DNA of 10,091 nt from an uncultured Erysipelotrichaceae bacterium (GCA_900319505.1 ONOV01000191.1:1-10091); one strand, 5' to 3'. Shown: positions 1-7,533, counted from the first letter of the stretch. Numbers and translations are program-made. The notes: generated from the letters alone by a model not told the origin.

Positions 1-12
1 ATTTCATCGATA

Positions 13-729
13 TTACCGCACAAAAGCCCATACCACGGCCACAACCAGAGAAGGCAAGAGATTTGCCACACTGATCTTCCTGGGCCACAGCAGATTGATT
101 CCTACACAGGCAATCAGAATATTACCTACATAGGAAAGATTGGCCATGGCCGCATCTTTCATTAACGGTGCAAAGAAAGATGCCAGTATGGTGATTGAGC
201 CCTGCAATAAACCGACTGAAACAGCCGAGAAAACCGTACCGACCCCGGCCGAAGCTGCCATGGCTGTAATAATGACAAAGTCCAGCACCGCCTTGGTAAA
301 CAGAATCGTATGATTGCCATACATACCGTCTTCGATGGAACCGATCACCGCCATTGCCCCGATACATACTGTCAAAGACGCATTGACAAATGCATCCACA
401 AACCCGGAATCCTTTTCATGATGCGTCTTACACTTCAGCCACATGCCGAAGCGTTCAAACTTTCCTTCCAGATCCAGCAGTTCTCCCACAACCGTGCCGA
501 TGAGCAGAGAAAAGATCATCATCATGGTCCCCTGTGTACTCAACAGACCCTTCTCTACTTCCAGCATCTTTGCCATGACTCCGCCGATCCCGGTAAAGAT
601 CGTCATCAGTCCGCAGGTATTCAGCAGTGCCTTCTGCATCTTCTCACTTAAAAACCGCCCGCATCCCATGCCGAGCAGCCCGCCCCCGATAATCGCCAGA
701 ACATTTACTGCTGTACCAAGACCTGCCAT
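13..729 (-). CDS. DUF554 family membrane protein (YdfK/YqgA-like)
   Basis: Predicted 238-residue polytopic membrane protein of the DUF554 family, whose biochemical function is not established; a transport role is only a guess. Family-like blocks visible: N-terminal GLGTAVNV with a glycine-rich first helix (residues 3-22), GELLDLEG near 82-89, the conserved ASLTVCIGAMAVIGSIEDG block at 117-135, AVLD at 147-150, and a C-terminal NLSYVGNILI...GINLLWP region with NLLPSL at 223-228. About six to seven hydrophobic segments are seen. The frame stays open upstream to 783, but the start at 729 is chosen because DUF554 proteins begin with this block and a purine-rich GGGGGAAGGGA lies just upstream (about 733-743). 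The gene ends twelve bases from the window edge, so its terminator is not visible. It is monocistronic as far as can be seen, with its own promoter candidate. Confidence 0.88.
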   Translation of the reverse strand: MAGLGTAVNVLAIIGGGLLGMGCGRFLSEKMQKALLNTCGLMTIFTGIGGVMAKMLEVEKGLLSTQGTMMMIFSLLIGTVVGELLDLEGKFERFGMWLKCKTHHEKDSGFVDAFVNASLTVCIGAMAVIGSIEDGMYGNHTILFTKAVLDFVIITAMAASAGVGTVFSAVSVGLLQGSITILASFFAPLMKDAAMANLSYVGNILIACVGINLLWPRKISVANLLPSLVVAVVWAFVR

Positions 730-757
730 ATGTCCCTTCCCCCTGTATGTACGTCTG

Positions 758-785
758 ACTATACTCCTGTTTTTCTCTGACACAA
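758..785 (-). promoter_or_regulatory. candidate sigma-A promoter for the DUF554 gene
   Basis: On the minus strand, TTGTGT (780-785) is followed after 16 bases by TATAGT (758-763), five of six matches to the -10 consensus. Predicted transcription would start near 751, leaving a leader of about 22 bases that contains the ribosome binding site. The -35 hexamer abuts the U-tract of the terminator of the upstream gene. The -35 is weak (three matches), so this is a pattern-based inference. Confidence 0.45.
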
Positions 786-823
786 TAGAAAAAAGAAGCT
801 GAAAATCTTCCAGCTTCTTCTGT
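781..823 (-). terminator. intrinsic terminator of the acidic membrane-anchored protein gene
   Basis: Immediately after the minus-strand stop at 824, AGAAGCTG (818-811) pairs with CAGCTTCT (801-794) across a nine-base loop. The stem extends by one A-T pair and is followed on the minus strand by a run of T (TTTTTC, 793-788). This is a classical Rho-independent terminator for the gene at 824-1495, separating it from the DUF554 gene. Confidence 0.85.
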
Positions 824-1495
824 TTACAGACTGACCGTTATGCCTTCATACTGACCATCCAGGGCTCTGACCTGGTTGGCCACATTCAGCTCATCCGAAA
901 TGATCGTTCCATCTTCACAGAACTCTCTGACTTCAGCCTTGACCTTCAGATCATTCTTCTCACACTGATAGCCTGCCTCATCCATGACTTTGACAAACTT
1001 CAGGGCACTTTCTTCATCCTTGAAAGTCGCTTCATGTACAATCGTAATCAGCGGTTCACCCTGGAACTGTTCCTTATATTCCGGATCCCTGGCCAGAACA
1101 GACTGAATGAACGGTACATCCAGATACGGATACAGCTCAGCGATTTCCTTTACTTCCTGAGGAACCTCTTCCTCATCTTTTTTTTCCTCTGCCGGTGCTT
1201 CTGCCTCTTCTTCAGGCTCTTTTTCTTCCTTCCTGTCAGAGAAAGTTTCGATGGAGATATCATCCGCTTCATCCTCATCATCCAGCTTTACTTCTTCCAC
1301 ATGGACTTCATGAGGCTTCTCAGCCGGCTTTTCATCCTCCGGTTCATCCCTGATCTCGATGAAATGAATTTCATCGTCATCTTCGGACTTGTCTTCCTCT
1401 CCCTTTTCGTCGCGCTTCTTCAATTGTAATACGGCAAGTACTGCCGCGGCGGCCGCGGCGGCTGCCAGAGCACCCAATATACTTTTATGGAACAT
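824..1495 (-). CDS. membrane-anchored acidic protein with possible RraB-like C-terminal domain
   Basis: Predicted 223-residue protein. Residues 5-25 form one alanine-rich hydrophobic segment (eight alanines in a row) followed by LKKR, as in a single N-terminal membrane anchor with the rest in the cytoplasm. Residues 29-110 are a low-complexity, very Glu/Asp-rich linker, probably disordered. Residues 113-145 look helical (EIAELYPYLDVPFIQSVL). Residues 148-222 form a small folded domain: a strand, EESALKFVKVMDEAGYQ, another strand, then an alternating run ending in YEGITV. The order of elements and the GY and Y-x-G positions recall the RNase E regulator RraB, but this is my impression, not a demonstrated match. 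The start at 1495 has GAGAGG eight bases upstream. It has its own promoter candidate and terminator, so it is probably a single-gene unit. Product function is unknown. Confidence 0.8.
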   Translation of the reverse strand: MFHKSILGALAAAAAAAAVLAVLQLKKRDEKGEEDKSEDDDEIHFIEIRDEPEDEKPAEKPHEVHVEEVKLDDEDEADDISIETFSDRKEEKEPEEEAEAPAEEKKDEEEVPQEVKEIAELYPYLDVPFIQSVLARDPEYKEQFQGEPLITIVHEATFKDEESALKFVKVMDEAGYQCEKNDLKVKAEVREFCEDGTIISDELNVANQVRALDGQYEGITVSL

Positions 1496-1520
1496 GACTT
1501 CAACCTCTCATCTTTCTGTC

Positions 1521-1549
1521 ATTCTAACACGTTTTGCAGGGTGTGGACA
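1521..1549 (-). promoter_or_regulatory. candidate extended -10 promoter for the acidic membrane-anchored protein gene
   Basis: On the minus strand TGTCCA (1544-1549) is followed after 17 bases by TAGAAT (1521-1526). The -10 is preceded by TGT, an extended -10 signature. The predicted start near 1514 gives a leader of about 19 bases carrying GAGAGG. It lies just downstream of the asd terminator, which fits a separate transcription unit. Confidence 0.5.
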
Positions 1550-1552
1550 GAG

Positions 1553-1600
1553 CATAAAACAGGCTGAAAATCACTGTCATATACAGTATTCTCAGCCTGT
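1553..1600 (-). terminator. intrinsic terminator of the hom-lysC-asd operon
   Basis: Fifteen bases after the asd stop, ACAGGCTGA (1600-1592) pairs perfectly with TCAGCCTGT (1567-1559), nine pairs. The large loop holds a smaller hairpin, ACTGT/ACAGT. On the minus strand the stem is followed by TTTATG, giving a TTTT run with the stem's last base. The U-tract is short, so termination may be partial, but position and symmetry support the call. Confidence 0.7.
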
Positions 1601-1614
1601 AAATATTTCTGTAC

Positions 1615-2604
1615 TTACTTATGGTCTTCCAGATACTTCAGGATCTCCACCGCATTGGCAGCAGCACCCTTTCTGATCTGATCGCCGCAGCACCATAAGG
1701 TGATGCCGTTTTCATTGACCAGATCTCTTCTGATCCGGCCGACATAGACTTTATCCTGGTTGGATGTCATCAGCGGGGTCGGTACTTTCTGATCCATCAG
1801 CACATCCCCGTCAAACGCATCTATGGCCCGTTTCACCTCATCCAGATCCAGCTTCTTTTCCGTTACACATGTCACGGAGATGGAGTGGGAGCGGAACACC
1901 GGTACTCTGACACAGGTACAGGTGACTTTCAGATCAGGGTCATGCATGATCTTGCGGCCTTCATTGAGCATCTTCATCTCTTCGGTGGTATAGCCGTTAT
2001 CCGTATAGGAACCGATCTCGGCAATACAGTTATAGGCAATCTGGGCCGGGAAATGCTTTACCTGCACTTCCTTTCCGGTACGGATCGCTTCCACCTGTTC
2101 ACTGAGCTCTTCAATGCCGCCCATTCCGGCGCCGGAAACAGCCTGGTACGTTGAGGCATTAATCGCTGTAATACGGGAAAGATGATAGATCGGCGCCAAG
2201 GCCATGTAGGTAATGATGGTGGAGCAGTTGGGATTGGCAATGAGGCCATGATGATGCAGGGCATCTTCGCCATTGATCTCCGGCACAACTAACGGAACGC
2301 CTTCTTCAAGACGGAAAGCACTGGAATTATCAATATAGACCGCACCGCTCTTTTCAATGGCAGGTCTGAACTTCTGACTCAGCGCATTGGAAACTGCCCC
2401 AAGCACATAATCCAGTCCGTCAAAAGAATCTTCCTTCGCTTCCTGGACCCTTAATACACCGTCTTTAAAGGGAATCTCTTTTCCTACCGAACGGGCCGAA
2501 GCCAGCAGTCTGATCTCTTCTGTTTCAATGCCCTGTTCCCCAAGACATTCCAGCATCTGTCTGCCGACCGCCCCGGTAGCACCTAAAATACCAACCTTTG
2601 TCAT
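1615..2604 (-). CDS. asd: aspartate-semialdehyde dehydrogenase
   Basis: NADP-dependent reduction of aspartyl-4-phosphate to aspartate-4-semialdehyde, the branch-point precursor of lysine, threonine and methionine; cytoplasmic. The 329-residue length is normal. Visible motifs: nucleotide-binding GILGATGAVG (5-14), SARSVGKEI (36-44), IDNSSAFR (91-98), catalytic cysteine C127 in NPNCSTI, Q154 in STYQAVSGAG, and CTCVRVPVFRSHS with R238 and the catalytic-type H240. The reading frame is open upstream to 2757 inside lysC, but the start at 2604 gives the canonical N-terminus and lies four bases after the lysC stop. The purine-rich GAGAGGAAGAG upstream sits in the end of lysC. It is the last gene of hom-lysC-asd and is followed by a terminator. 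No odd residues are seen. Confidence 0.97.
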   Translation of the reverse strand: MTKVGILGATGAVGRQMLECLGEQGIETEEIRLLASARSVGKEIPFKDGVLRVQEAKEDSFDGLDYVLGAVSNALSQKFRPAIEKSGAVYIDNSSAFRLEEGVPLVVPEINGEDALHHHGLIANPNCSTIITYMALAPIYHLSRITAINASTYQAVSGAGMGGIEELSEQVEAIRTGKEVQVKHFPAQIAYNCIAEIGSYTDNGYTTEEMKMLNEGRKIMHDPDLKVTCTCVRVPVFRSHSISVTCVTEKKLDLDEVKRAIDAFDGDVLMDQKVPTPLMTSNQDKVYVGRIRRDLVNENGITLWCCGDQIRKGAAANAVEILKYLEDHK

Positions 2605-2608
2605 AGCC

Positions 2609-3946
2609 TTATCTCTTCCTCTCTTCCCTGATGAATTTGGCATAGATTGCCTGAATCGCCTTTTCATATTCCCGGTCAGCGACACCAACCACAATGGAAA
2701 GCTCATCCGATGACTGATTGATTGTACGGATGTTGATGTGGTTGCGGCCGAACTCACTCAGCAGAGCACCGGAAATACCGGGCTGGTTGCGCATCTCACG
2801 GCCGACAATGGCAATCTGGGAGATATGTTCTTCAATCCGGATATCATCCGGCGTACATCTTTCCTTGATGAGACCAATGACTTCATACAGCTGCTTCCTG
2901 ATCTTGTCCGTCTCCACAATCACCGACATCGTATCCACCGTTGTCGGAGCGGATTCAATGGAAACACCGCAGTCCTCAAAGCACTGCAGCAGGTTTCTGA
3001 GATAGCCGACCATCGTTGAGCAGTGGGCTTTGGCAACGGTAATGACCGTGAAGTTCTTACGGCCGGCAATACCGGTAATGGCATGCGGCGGATCGTTCTT
3101 ATCCTGCTCAGAGCAGTCTTCCATGATCATCGTGCCGGGACTTTCAGGATCGTTAGTATTGCGGATATTGATCGGGATGTTCTTCTGCCTGACCGGGAAT
3201 ACCGCATCATCATGAAGCACATTGGCACCCATATAGGACATTTCACGCAGTTCCGCATAAGTAATGCGGGGAATGCCCAGGGGATGATCCACAATACGGG
3301 GATCCGCCACCATGAAGCCGGACACATCCGTCCAGTTTTCATATACATCCGCATTGACAATGTTGGCAATCACGGATCCGGTCACATCAGAACCGCCCCG
3401 GGACATGACCTTGATTGTGCCGTTAGGCATCGCCCCATAGAAACCGGGCACCAGAATCCGATCCGCCTGCCTGGCATATTCCCGCAGCTTCTGACCGGTG
3501 CGTTCCATATCGATTTCACCATCATATTTGAAGATAATGACATCTGCCGCATCCACAAACCTGGCCTGCAGATACTCAGCCAGCAGTCTTCCCGTCAGAT
3601 ACTCACCTCTGGAAACCAGATAATCCTCCGATTCCCCCTGGTCAATCAGCTCTCTGATATGATCAAACTCACGCTTCAGATCCACATGCAGGCCCAGGGC
3701 ATCCTCAATCCTCTGATACTTATCCACAATCAGCTGGAACAGAGAATCATAGGAAACCCCGTACTTCACATGGGCTTCAATCAGATACAGAAGATCCGTC
3801 ACCTTATGGTCTTCATGCGACTCCTTGCCGCAGGCACTGGTCACAATGAACTTGCGGGCCGGATCACTTTCTACGATATGTTTTACTTTGCGGAACTGAT
3901 CCGCATTGGCAACAGAAGAGCCGCCGAACTTCGCCACCTTGATCAT
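2609..3946 (-). CDS. lysC: aspartokinase, monofunctional with tandem ACT domains
   Basis: Phosphorylates aspartate to aspartyl-4-phosphate, the committed step of the aspartate pathway; cytoplasmic. 445 residues. The N-terminal amino-acid kinase domain shows KFGGSSVA (6-13), SRGEYLTG (112-119), SRGGSDVTG (182-190), TDVSG (206-210) and DPRIV (215-219). The C-terminal half carries two ACT-type regulatory regions at about 297-365 and 376-437, the latter with INIRTINQSSDELSIVV. The tandem ACT layout implies allosteric feedback by lysine or threonine; which effector cannot be read from the sequence. The start codon overlaps the hom stop as ATGA (3943-3946), with GAGG seven bases upstream inside hom, so translational coupling is likely. 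asd follows after four bases. The symbol lysC is used generically; a threonine-regulated isozyme would be named differently. Confidence 0.96.
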   Translation of the reverse strand: MIKVAKFGGSSVANADQFRKVKHIVESDPARKFIVTSACGKESHEDHKVTDLLYLIEAHVKYGVSYDSLFQLIVDKYQRIEDALGLHVDLKREFDHIRELIDQGESEDYLVSRGEYLTGRLLAEYLQARFVDAADVIIFKYDGEIDMERTGQKLREYARQADRILVPGFYGAMPNGTIKVMSRGGSDVTGSVIANIVNADVYENWTDVSGFMVADPRIVDHPLGIPRITYAELREMSYMGANVLHDDAVFPVRQKNIPINIRNTNDPESPGTMIMEDCSEQDKNDPPHAITGIAGRKNFTVITVAKAHCSTMVGYLRNLLQCFEDCGVSIESAPTTVDTMSVIVETDKIRKQLYEVIGLIKERCTPDDIRIEEHISQIAIVGREMRNQPGISGALLSEFGRNHINIRTINQSSDELSIVVGVADREYEKAIQAIYAKFIREERKR

Positions 3947-5091
3947 GCGTCAGCCTCAGCCGCAAATAACAGCGGATCATCCGTCCTTCTGACAATTTCA
4001 TCCAGTCTGCTCAACGGTATTCTTCTGGTAATGAAGGCATGTTCATTGATCGGATGATCAATGACACTGGAGAAGAGATTGGTCTTATCCGTTCTGACAT
4101 AGAAAGTACCTTCATGCAGGGCATTATTGACAGGACGTGACGTCTTTTCATTGATCTCCGGGTCCTGATTCTTGACAATATCAATCACATTCTGCACCAC
4201 CGCATGTGCCGTCGGCAGAGAACCTGCCCCCTGGCCATAGAACGCAGCCGCCCCAAGCGTCTCTGATCTGCTTTCAATAATATTGAAGTTCAGCGGTACC
4301 GCCGCAAACAGATCCTCATCCCGTACAAAAGAAGGAATGACAAAGGCACTGACCGATGTACCGAAATTCTCCGCCATGCCGATGAGCTTGACCGTGCGGC
4401 CGATCGAAGCCGCATACTGAAGATCAAAAGGCTTGATATTTCGGATGCCATAGGTGGAAATGGCATTGACATCCACCAGATCATCAAACGCCTTGACCAC
4501 AGACAGCGCCACCTTGGAACGTACATCATAGCCATCGATATCATCCGAAGGATCACGCTCCGCATAGCCGAGCTTCTGTGCTTCCTTTAACATGACATCA
4601 AAATCACTGCCCTCTTCCTTCATTTTGGAAAGAATATAGTTTGTCGTACCGTTGAAAATACCTCTGAAGCTCTGGATATCATCCACTCTTCTGGTACGGT
4701 CCAGAGAAGCCATCCAGGGAATGCCGCCGCCGCAGGCCGCTTCATAATGAATGGTTACGCCGTGCTTTCTGGCTTCCTCAAACAGATCCTCACAATACGC
4801 TGCCAGCATCTTCTTATTGGAAGTCACCGCATACTTGCCATTGGCCAATGCTCTTTTCACAAACGTATGTGCCGGTTCCAGACCGCCCATGCATTCCACA
4901 ACTATATCGATATCCGGATCATCCAGTATCTCATTGACATCCGTTGTACAGCGGGGATCATTCTTCTCCGCTTCGCTCTTGACCAGTATCTTCTTGACAC
5001 TGACCTCTTCCACTTCCCATGTCTTATTGGCATCAATAATCGCAGCTACACCGCTTCCTACAACACCATGTCCAAGCAGTCCGATCTTCAT
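3943..5091 (-). CDS. hom: homoserine dehydrogenase lacking a C-terminal ACT domain
   Basis: Reduces aspartate-4-semialdehyde to homoserine with NAD(P)H; cytoplasmic. 382 residues. Rossmann motif GHGVVGSG (7-14), VVECMGG (64-70), SNKK with catalytic-type lysine (91-94), AACGGGIP (118-125), IFNGTTNYIL (145-154), and the substrate/catalytic block GYAERDPSDDIDGYDVRSK (175-193). Many Gram-positive homologues run to about 430 residues with a C-terminal ACT domain. Here the core is followed only by about 50 residues (EGTFYVRTDK to the end), too short for one. Two adjacent ATG codons exist at 5094 and 5091; 5091 is chosen because GGAGGG (5098-5103) is then six bases away. It is first in the hom-lysC-asd operon and overlaps lysC by four bases. 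Confidence 0.95.
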   Translation of the reverse strand: MKIGLLGHGVVGSGVAAIIDANKTWEVEEVSVKKILVKSEAEKNDPRCTTDVNEILDDPDIDIVVECMGGLEPAHTFVKRALANGKYAVTSNKKMLAAYCEDLFEEARKHGVTIHYEAACGGGIPWMASLDRTRRVDDIQSFRGIFNGTTNYILSKMKEEGSDFDVMLKEAQKLGYAERDPSDDIDGYDVRSKVALSVVKAFDDLVDVNAISTYGIRNIKPFDLQYAASIGRTVKLIGMAENFGTSVSAFVIPSFVRDEDLFAAVPLNFNIIESRSETLGAAAFYGQGAGSLPTAHAVVQNVIDIVKNQDPEINEKTSRPVNNALHEGTFYVRTDKTNLFSSVIDHPINEHAFITRRIPLSRLDEIVRRTDDPLLFAAEADA

Positions 5092-5126
5092 CATACGCCC
5101 TCCGTTTGTTCCTGTTCTGGATACAC

Positions 5127-5155
5127 TTGTTTTTAGCACGTGAACATAGTATCAT
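5127..5155 (+). promoter_or_regulatory. candidate promoter of thrC-thrB-ACT operon
   Basis: TTGTTT (5127-5132) is followed after 17 bases by TATCAT (5150-5155), five of six matches in the -10. Predicted start near 5162 gives a leader of about 25 bases carrying the Shine-Dalgarno AAGGAG (5173-5178). The overlapping TAGTAT (5147-5152) is an alternative -10. The element overlaps the opposing hom promoter. Confidence 0.5.
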
Positions 5156-5162
5156 TGTCCAC
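5140..5162. promoter_or_regulatory. imperfect dyad over the divergent hom/thrC promoters, candidate operator
   Basis: GTGAACA (5140-5146) and TGTCCAC (5156-5162) are inverted repeats matching at six of seven positions across a nine-base spacer. The dyad centre (5151) falls on the shared -10 region of both promoters. A dimeric repressor here could shut both operons at once. No regulator family can be assigned from the motif. Confidence 0.35.
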
Positions 5163-5174
5163 AGTGAAAGACAA
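5146..5174 (-). promoter_or_regulatory. candidate promoter of hom-lysC-asd
   Basis: On the minus strand TTGTCT (5169-5174) is followed after exactly 17 bases by TACTAT (5146-5151). The -10 is preceded by TGA, an extended -10 signature. Predicted start near 5139 gives a leader of about 48 bases with GGAGGG. There is no room for a T-box or lysine riboswitch in this leader. Confidence 0.6.
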
Positions 5175-5186
5175 GGAGATAAATCT

Positions 5187-6680
5187 ATGCAGTACTATAT
5201 CAGTTCACGCAATAAAAACAATGCCGTAACCGGGCATGAAGCGATAATCAAAGGTCTCGCAGACGACGGCGGCCTTTATACCCCTCTGCATTTATCTTTT
5301 CATATCAACGCAGCTGATCTGCTGCACCTTTCCTATCAGGAAACCGCCCTGCTCATTCTCAAAGGCTTCTTCCCGGACTTCTCAGAAGAAGATCTGAAAG
5401 AATGTGTCTATGGCGCCTATAATGAACGGTTTGACAATCCTGCCATCGTCCCATTAACCCGCATCTCTGATGCCCATCTGATGGAGCTCTACCATGGCCC
5501 GACAAGCGCCTTCAAGGATCTGGCCCTCACCATCCTGCCCCGGCTCATGTCAAAGTCCTATGCCATGGAAAACAGAAATGACACCATTGCCATCCTGACC
5601 GCAACCAGCGGCGACACCGGCAAAGCAGCCTTAAGCGGCTTTGCGGATGTACCGCACACCGCGGTCACGGTATTCTACCCGCATGTCGGCGTCTCTCCCA
5701 TCCAGAAAAAACAGATGGAAACAGCCGAAGGCAGCAATGTCTGTGTCATTGCCGTCAACGGCAACTTCGATGACTGCCAGCGCATGGTCAAGCAGGCCGT
5801 CACTTCCAAAGAAGTACTGGATGCCTGTGACGGTGTGGTTATCTCCTCTGCCAATTCTATTAATATCGGCCGTCTTGTCCCCCAGATCGTCTACTACTGC
5901 ACAAGCTATGCAAAACTGGTCAATGACGGCGTCATTGCCTGCGGCAACCCCATCAACTTCGTCGTGCCTACCGGCAACTTCGGTGATATATTAGCCGGCT
6001 GGCTGGCTAAAAAAGCAGGCCTGCCGATCTATAAACTCATCTGTGCTTCCAACACAAACAACGTATTGACCGACTTCCTGCGTACCGGCACCTATTCCAT
6101 TCACCGTGACTTCCATACCACCATGTCGCCTTCCATGGACATCCTGATCTCCTCCAACCTGGAACGCCTATTGTTCCTGGCTTCTGATTATGATGACATG
6201 AAGGTCAGAACATGGATGCAGGATCTGCAGACAGAAGGCTCCTATACCATTGATGATGATCTTCTGCATACCATCCAGAGCGACTTTGCCGGTGTCTGGA
6301 CCGATGAAGACACCTGTTCATCTACCATTCATGATCTTTATGAAAAGGAAAAGGTCCTCATCGACCCCCATACTTCCATTGCCCTTTCCGGTCTGCGCCA
6401 GTACCGTAAAGAAACCGGCGACCCTACTCCGGCGGCAGTCTTATCCACTGCTTCTCCCTATAAGTTCTGCCGTTCCGTCTACAGAAGCCTGACGGATATT
6501 GATGATCCGGATGATTTTGATGCCATGGATAAGCTCAATGCCCTGACGGGTGTCAAAGTACCGAAGAACCTGGCAGATCTCAAAGATAAACCGGTACGCT
6601 TCCATGAAACCATCGAAGTCAAAGACGGGCTTTCCCGCATCGCTGCACGCATCGAGGAAATCTCCCATGATAACCATTAA
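5187..6680 (+). CDS. thrC: threonine synthase
   Basis: PLP enzyme converting O-phosphohomoserine to threonine, the final pathway step; cytoplasmic. 497 residues, in the range of the longer class of threonine synthase with its own N-terminal domain. Residues 2-80 form the N-terminal domain (YYISSRN, ADDGGLYTP). The PLP lysine is K110 in GPTSAFKD (104-111). Phosphate and cofactor loops are ATSGDTGKAA (139-148), SANSINIGRL (221-230) and PTGNFGDILAG (261-271). The frame is open upstream to 5106, but the start at 5187 gives the canonical N-terminus and has AAGGAG eight bases upstream. It is the first gene of the plus-strand operon; thrB starts within its last codons. The divergent hom operon supplies the precursors. 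No missing residue was noticed. Confidence 0.97.
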   Translation: MQYYISSRNKNNAVTGHEAIIKGLADDGGLYTPLHLSFHINAADLLHLSYQETALLILKGFFPDFSEEDLKECVYGAYNERFDNPAIVPLTRISDAHLMELYHGPTSAFKDLALTILPRLMSKSYAMENRNDTIAILTATSGDTGKAALSGFADVPHTAVTVFYPHVGVSPIQKKQMETAEGSNVCVIAVNGNFDDCQRMVKQAVTSKEVLDACDGVVISSANSINIGRLVPQIVYYCTSYAKLVNDGVIACGNPINFVVPTGNFGDILAGWLAKKAGLPIYKLICASNTNNVLTDFLRTGTYSIHRDFHTTMSPSMDILISSNLERLLFLASDYDDMKVRTWMQDLQTEGSYTIDDDLLHTIQSDFAGVWTDEDTCSSTIHDLYEKEKVLIDPHTSIALSGLRQYRKETGDPTPAAVLSTASPYKFCRSVYRSLTDIDDPDDFDAMDKLNALTGVKVPKNLADLKDKPVRFHETIEVKDGLSRIAARIEEISHDNH

Positions 6681-7533
6681 AGTACCAGCCACATCCGCCA
6701 ACCTCGGGCCCGGCTTTGACTGTCTCGGCCTTGCCCTTTCCCCAAGCGACACCTTCCTCATCGAACCTTCCGACAAAGACATTCTCGACAATGTCGAAGA
6801 ACGCTTCAATAACCGTGACAACCTCTTCCTGCAGGCCTATCGCAGAGGCTGTGAAGCCCTGCATATACAGGACCATATCCATGCCGTATTCCAGTGCGGC
6901 ATACCTGTCTCAAGAGGTCTGGGCTCTTCCGCCGCGCTGATTGCCGCAGGCCTGGCCGCTGCCAGTGTCCTGCATGATTCAGCCTTAAGCAGAGATGACA
7001 TCTTTGAACTGGCTTCAGAAATGGAAGGGCATCCCGACAATGCCGCCCCGGCCGTCTATGGCGGCCTCAATGCCTGTATGAAAGAAAACGGCAGGTACCA
7101 TCGTGTTTCCCTGCCGCTGTCTGATGTATTCCATTATACCGTCTTCATTCCGGATCATGAGGTTTCAACTGCTGAAGCGCGTTCCATCTTACCCGATGAA
7201 TATCCCCGCGCAGCCGCGTCAGGCAACACCGCCCATGCCATAATACTGGTCCACGCCCTGGAAACAGGCAATATTCATCTCTTACATGAAGCCGCCCATG
7301 ACATCATTCATGAGCCCTACCGCTCACGGCTCATTCCCCGCTTTGATCAGGCCAGAGACTGTGCCTTATCCCATAACAGCGGCGCCTTTCTGATCTCAGG
7401 CTCCGGTTCAACCTGCCTTTTAATCAGCGATACGGATCTCTATCCTGCTTCCCGGAAAGAAATCCTTGCCTATACGGATCCATCCTGGGATGTTTTCTCC
7501 TGTACAATCAGCCAGGGGCTTGAAATCCTATGA
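6667..7533 (+). CDS. thrB: homoserine kinase (GHMP family)
   Basis: ATP-dependent phosphorylation of homoserine to O-phosphohomoserine, the substrate of threonine synthase; cytoplasmic. 288 residues, close to the usual family length. GHMP kinase motifs: PATSANLGPGFDCLGLAL (7-24), the ATP-binding loop GIPVSRGLGSSAA (78-90), EGHPDNAAPAVYGGL (120-134) and the C-terminal SGSGSTC (244-250). The frame is open upstream to 6550, but the start at 6667 gives the family N-terminus MITIKVPATSANLG and has GAGGA (6654-6658) eight bases upstream. That start is inside thrC, giving a 14-base overlap and probable translational coupling. The stop overlaps the next gene as ATGA (7530-7533). ThrB and ThrC catalyse successive steps. 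Confidence 0.97.
   Translation: MITIKVPATSANLGPGFDCLGLALSPSDTFLIEPSDKDILDNVEERFNNRDNLFLQAYRRGCEALHIQDHIHAVFQCGIPVSRGLGSSAALIAAGLAAASVLHDSALSRDDIFELASEMEGHPDNAAPAVYGGLNACMKENGRYHRVSLPLSDVFHYTVFIPDHEVSTAEARSILPDEYPRAAASGNTAHAIILVHALETGNIHLLHEAAHDIIHEPYRSRLIPRFDQARDCALSHNSGAFLISGSGSTCLLISDTDLYPASRKEILAYTDPSWDVFSCTISQGLEIL

Noticed and set aside
1034..1429. Plus-strand frame with many Phe/Leu residues resembling a membrane protein
   Set aside because: It is the complement of the Glu/Asp-rich linker: GAA and GAG codons read as TTC and CTC on the other strand. The hydrophobicity is an artefact.
3023..4057. Long plus-strand open frame of 344 codons antisense to aspartokinase
   Set aside because: It lies opposite lysC and the hom end, whose motifs are intact. 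Its translation is His/Ile/Arg-rich with no recognisable domain and no ribosome binding site was seen, so it is a shadow of the opposite-strand codon usage.
4751..5143. Plus-strand frames ahead of thrC that could be a leader peptide or small gene
   Set aside because: They lie antisense to the hom N-terminus and lack a Shine-Dalgarno sequence or threonine-codon run; they end before the thrC start without attenuator-like hairpins.
5092..5186. T-box, lysine riboswitch or threonine attenuator upstream of hom or thrC
   Set aside because: The predicted leaders are about 48 and 25 bases, far too short, and no specifier, T-box or terminator/antiterminator pair is seen.
6441..6821. Minus-strand frame across the thrC/thrB junction
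   Set aside because: It is antisense to two genes with intact motifs and has no supporting signals.
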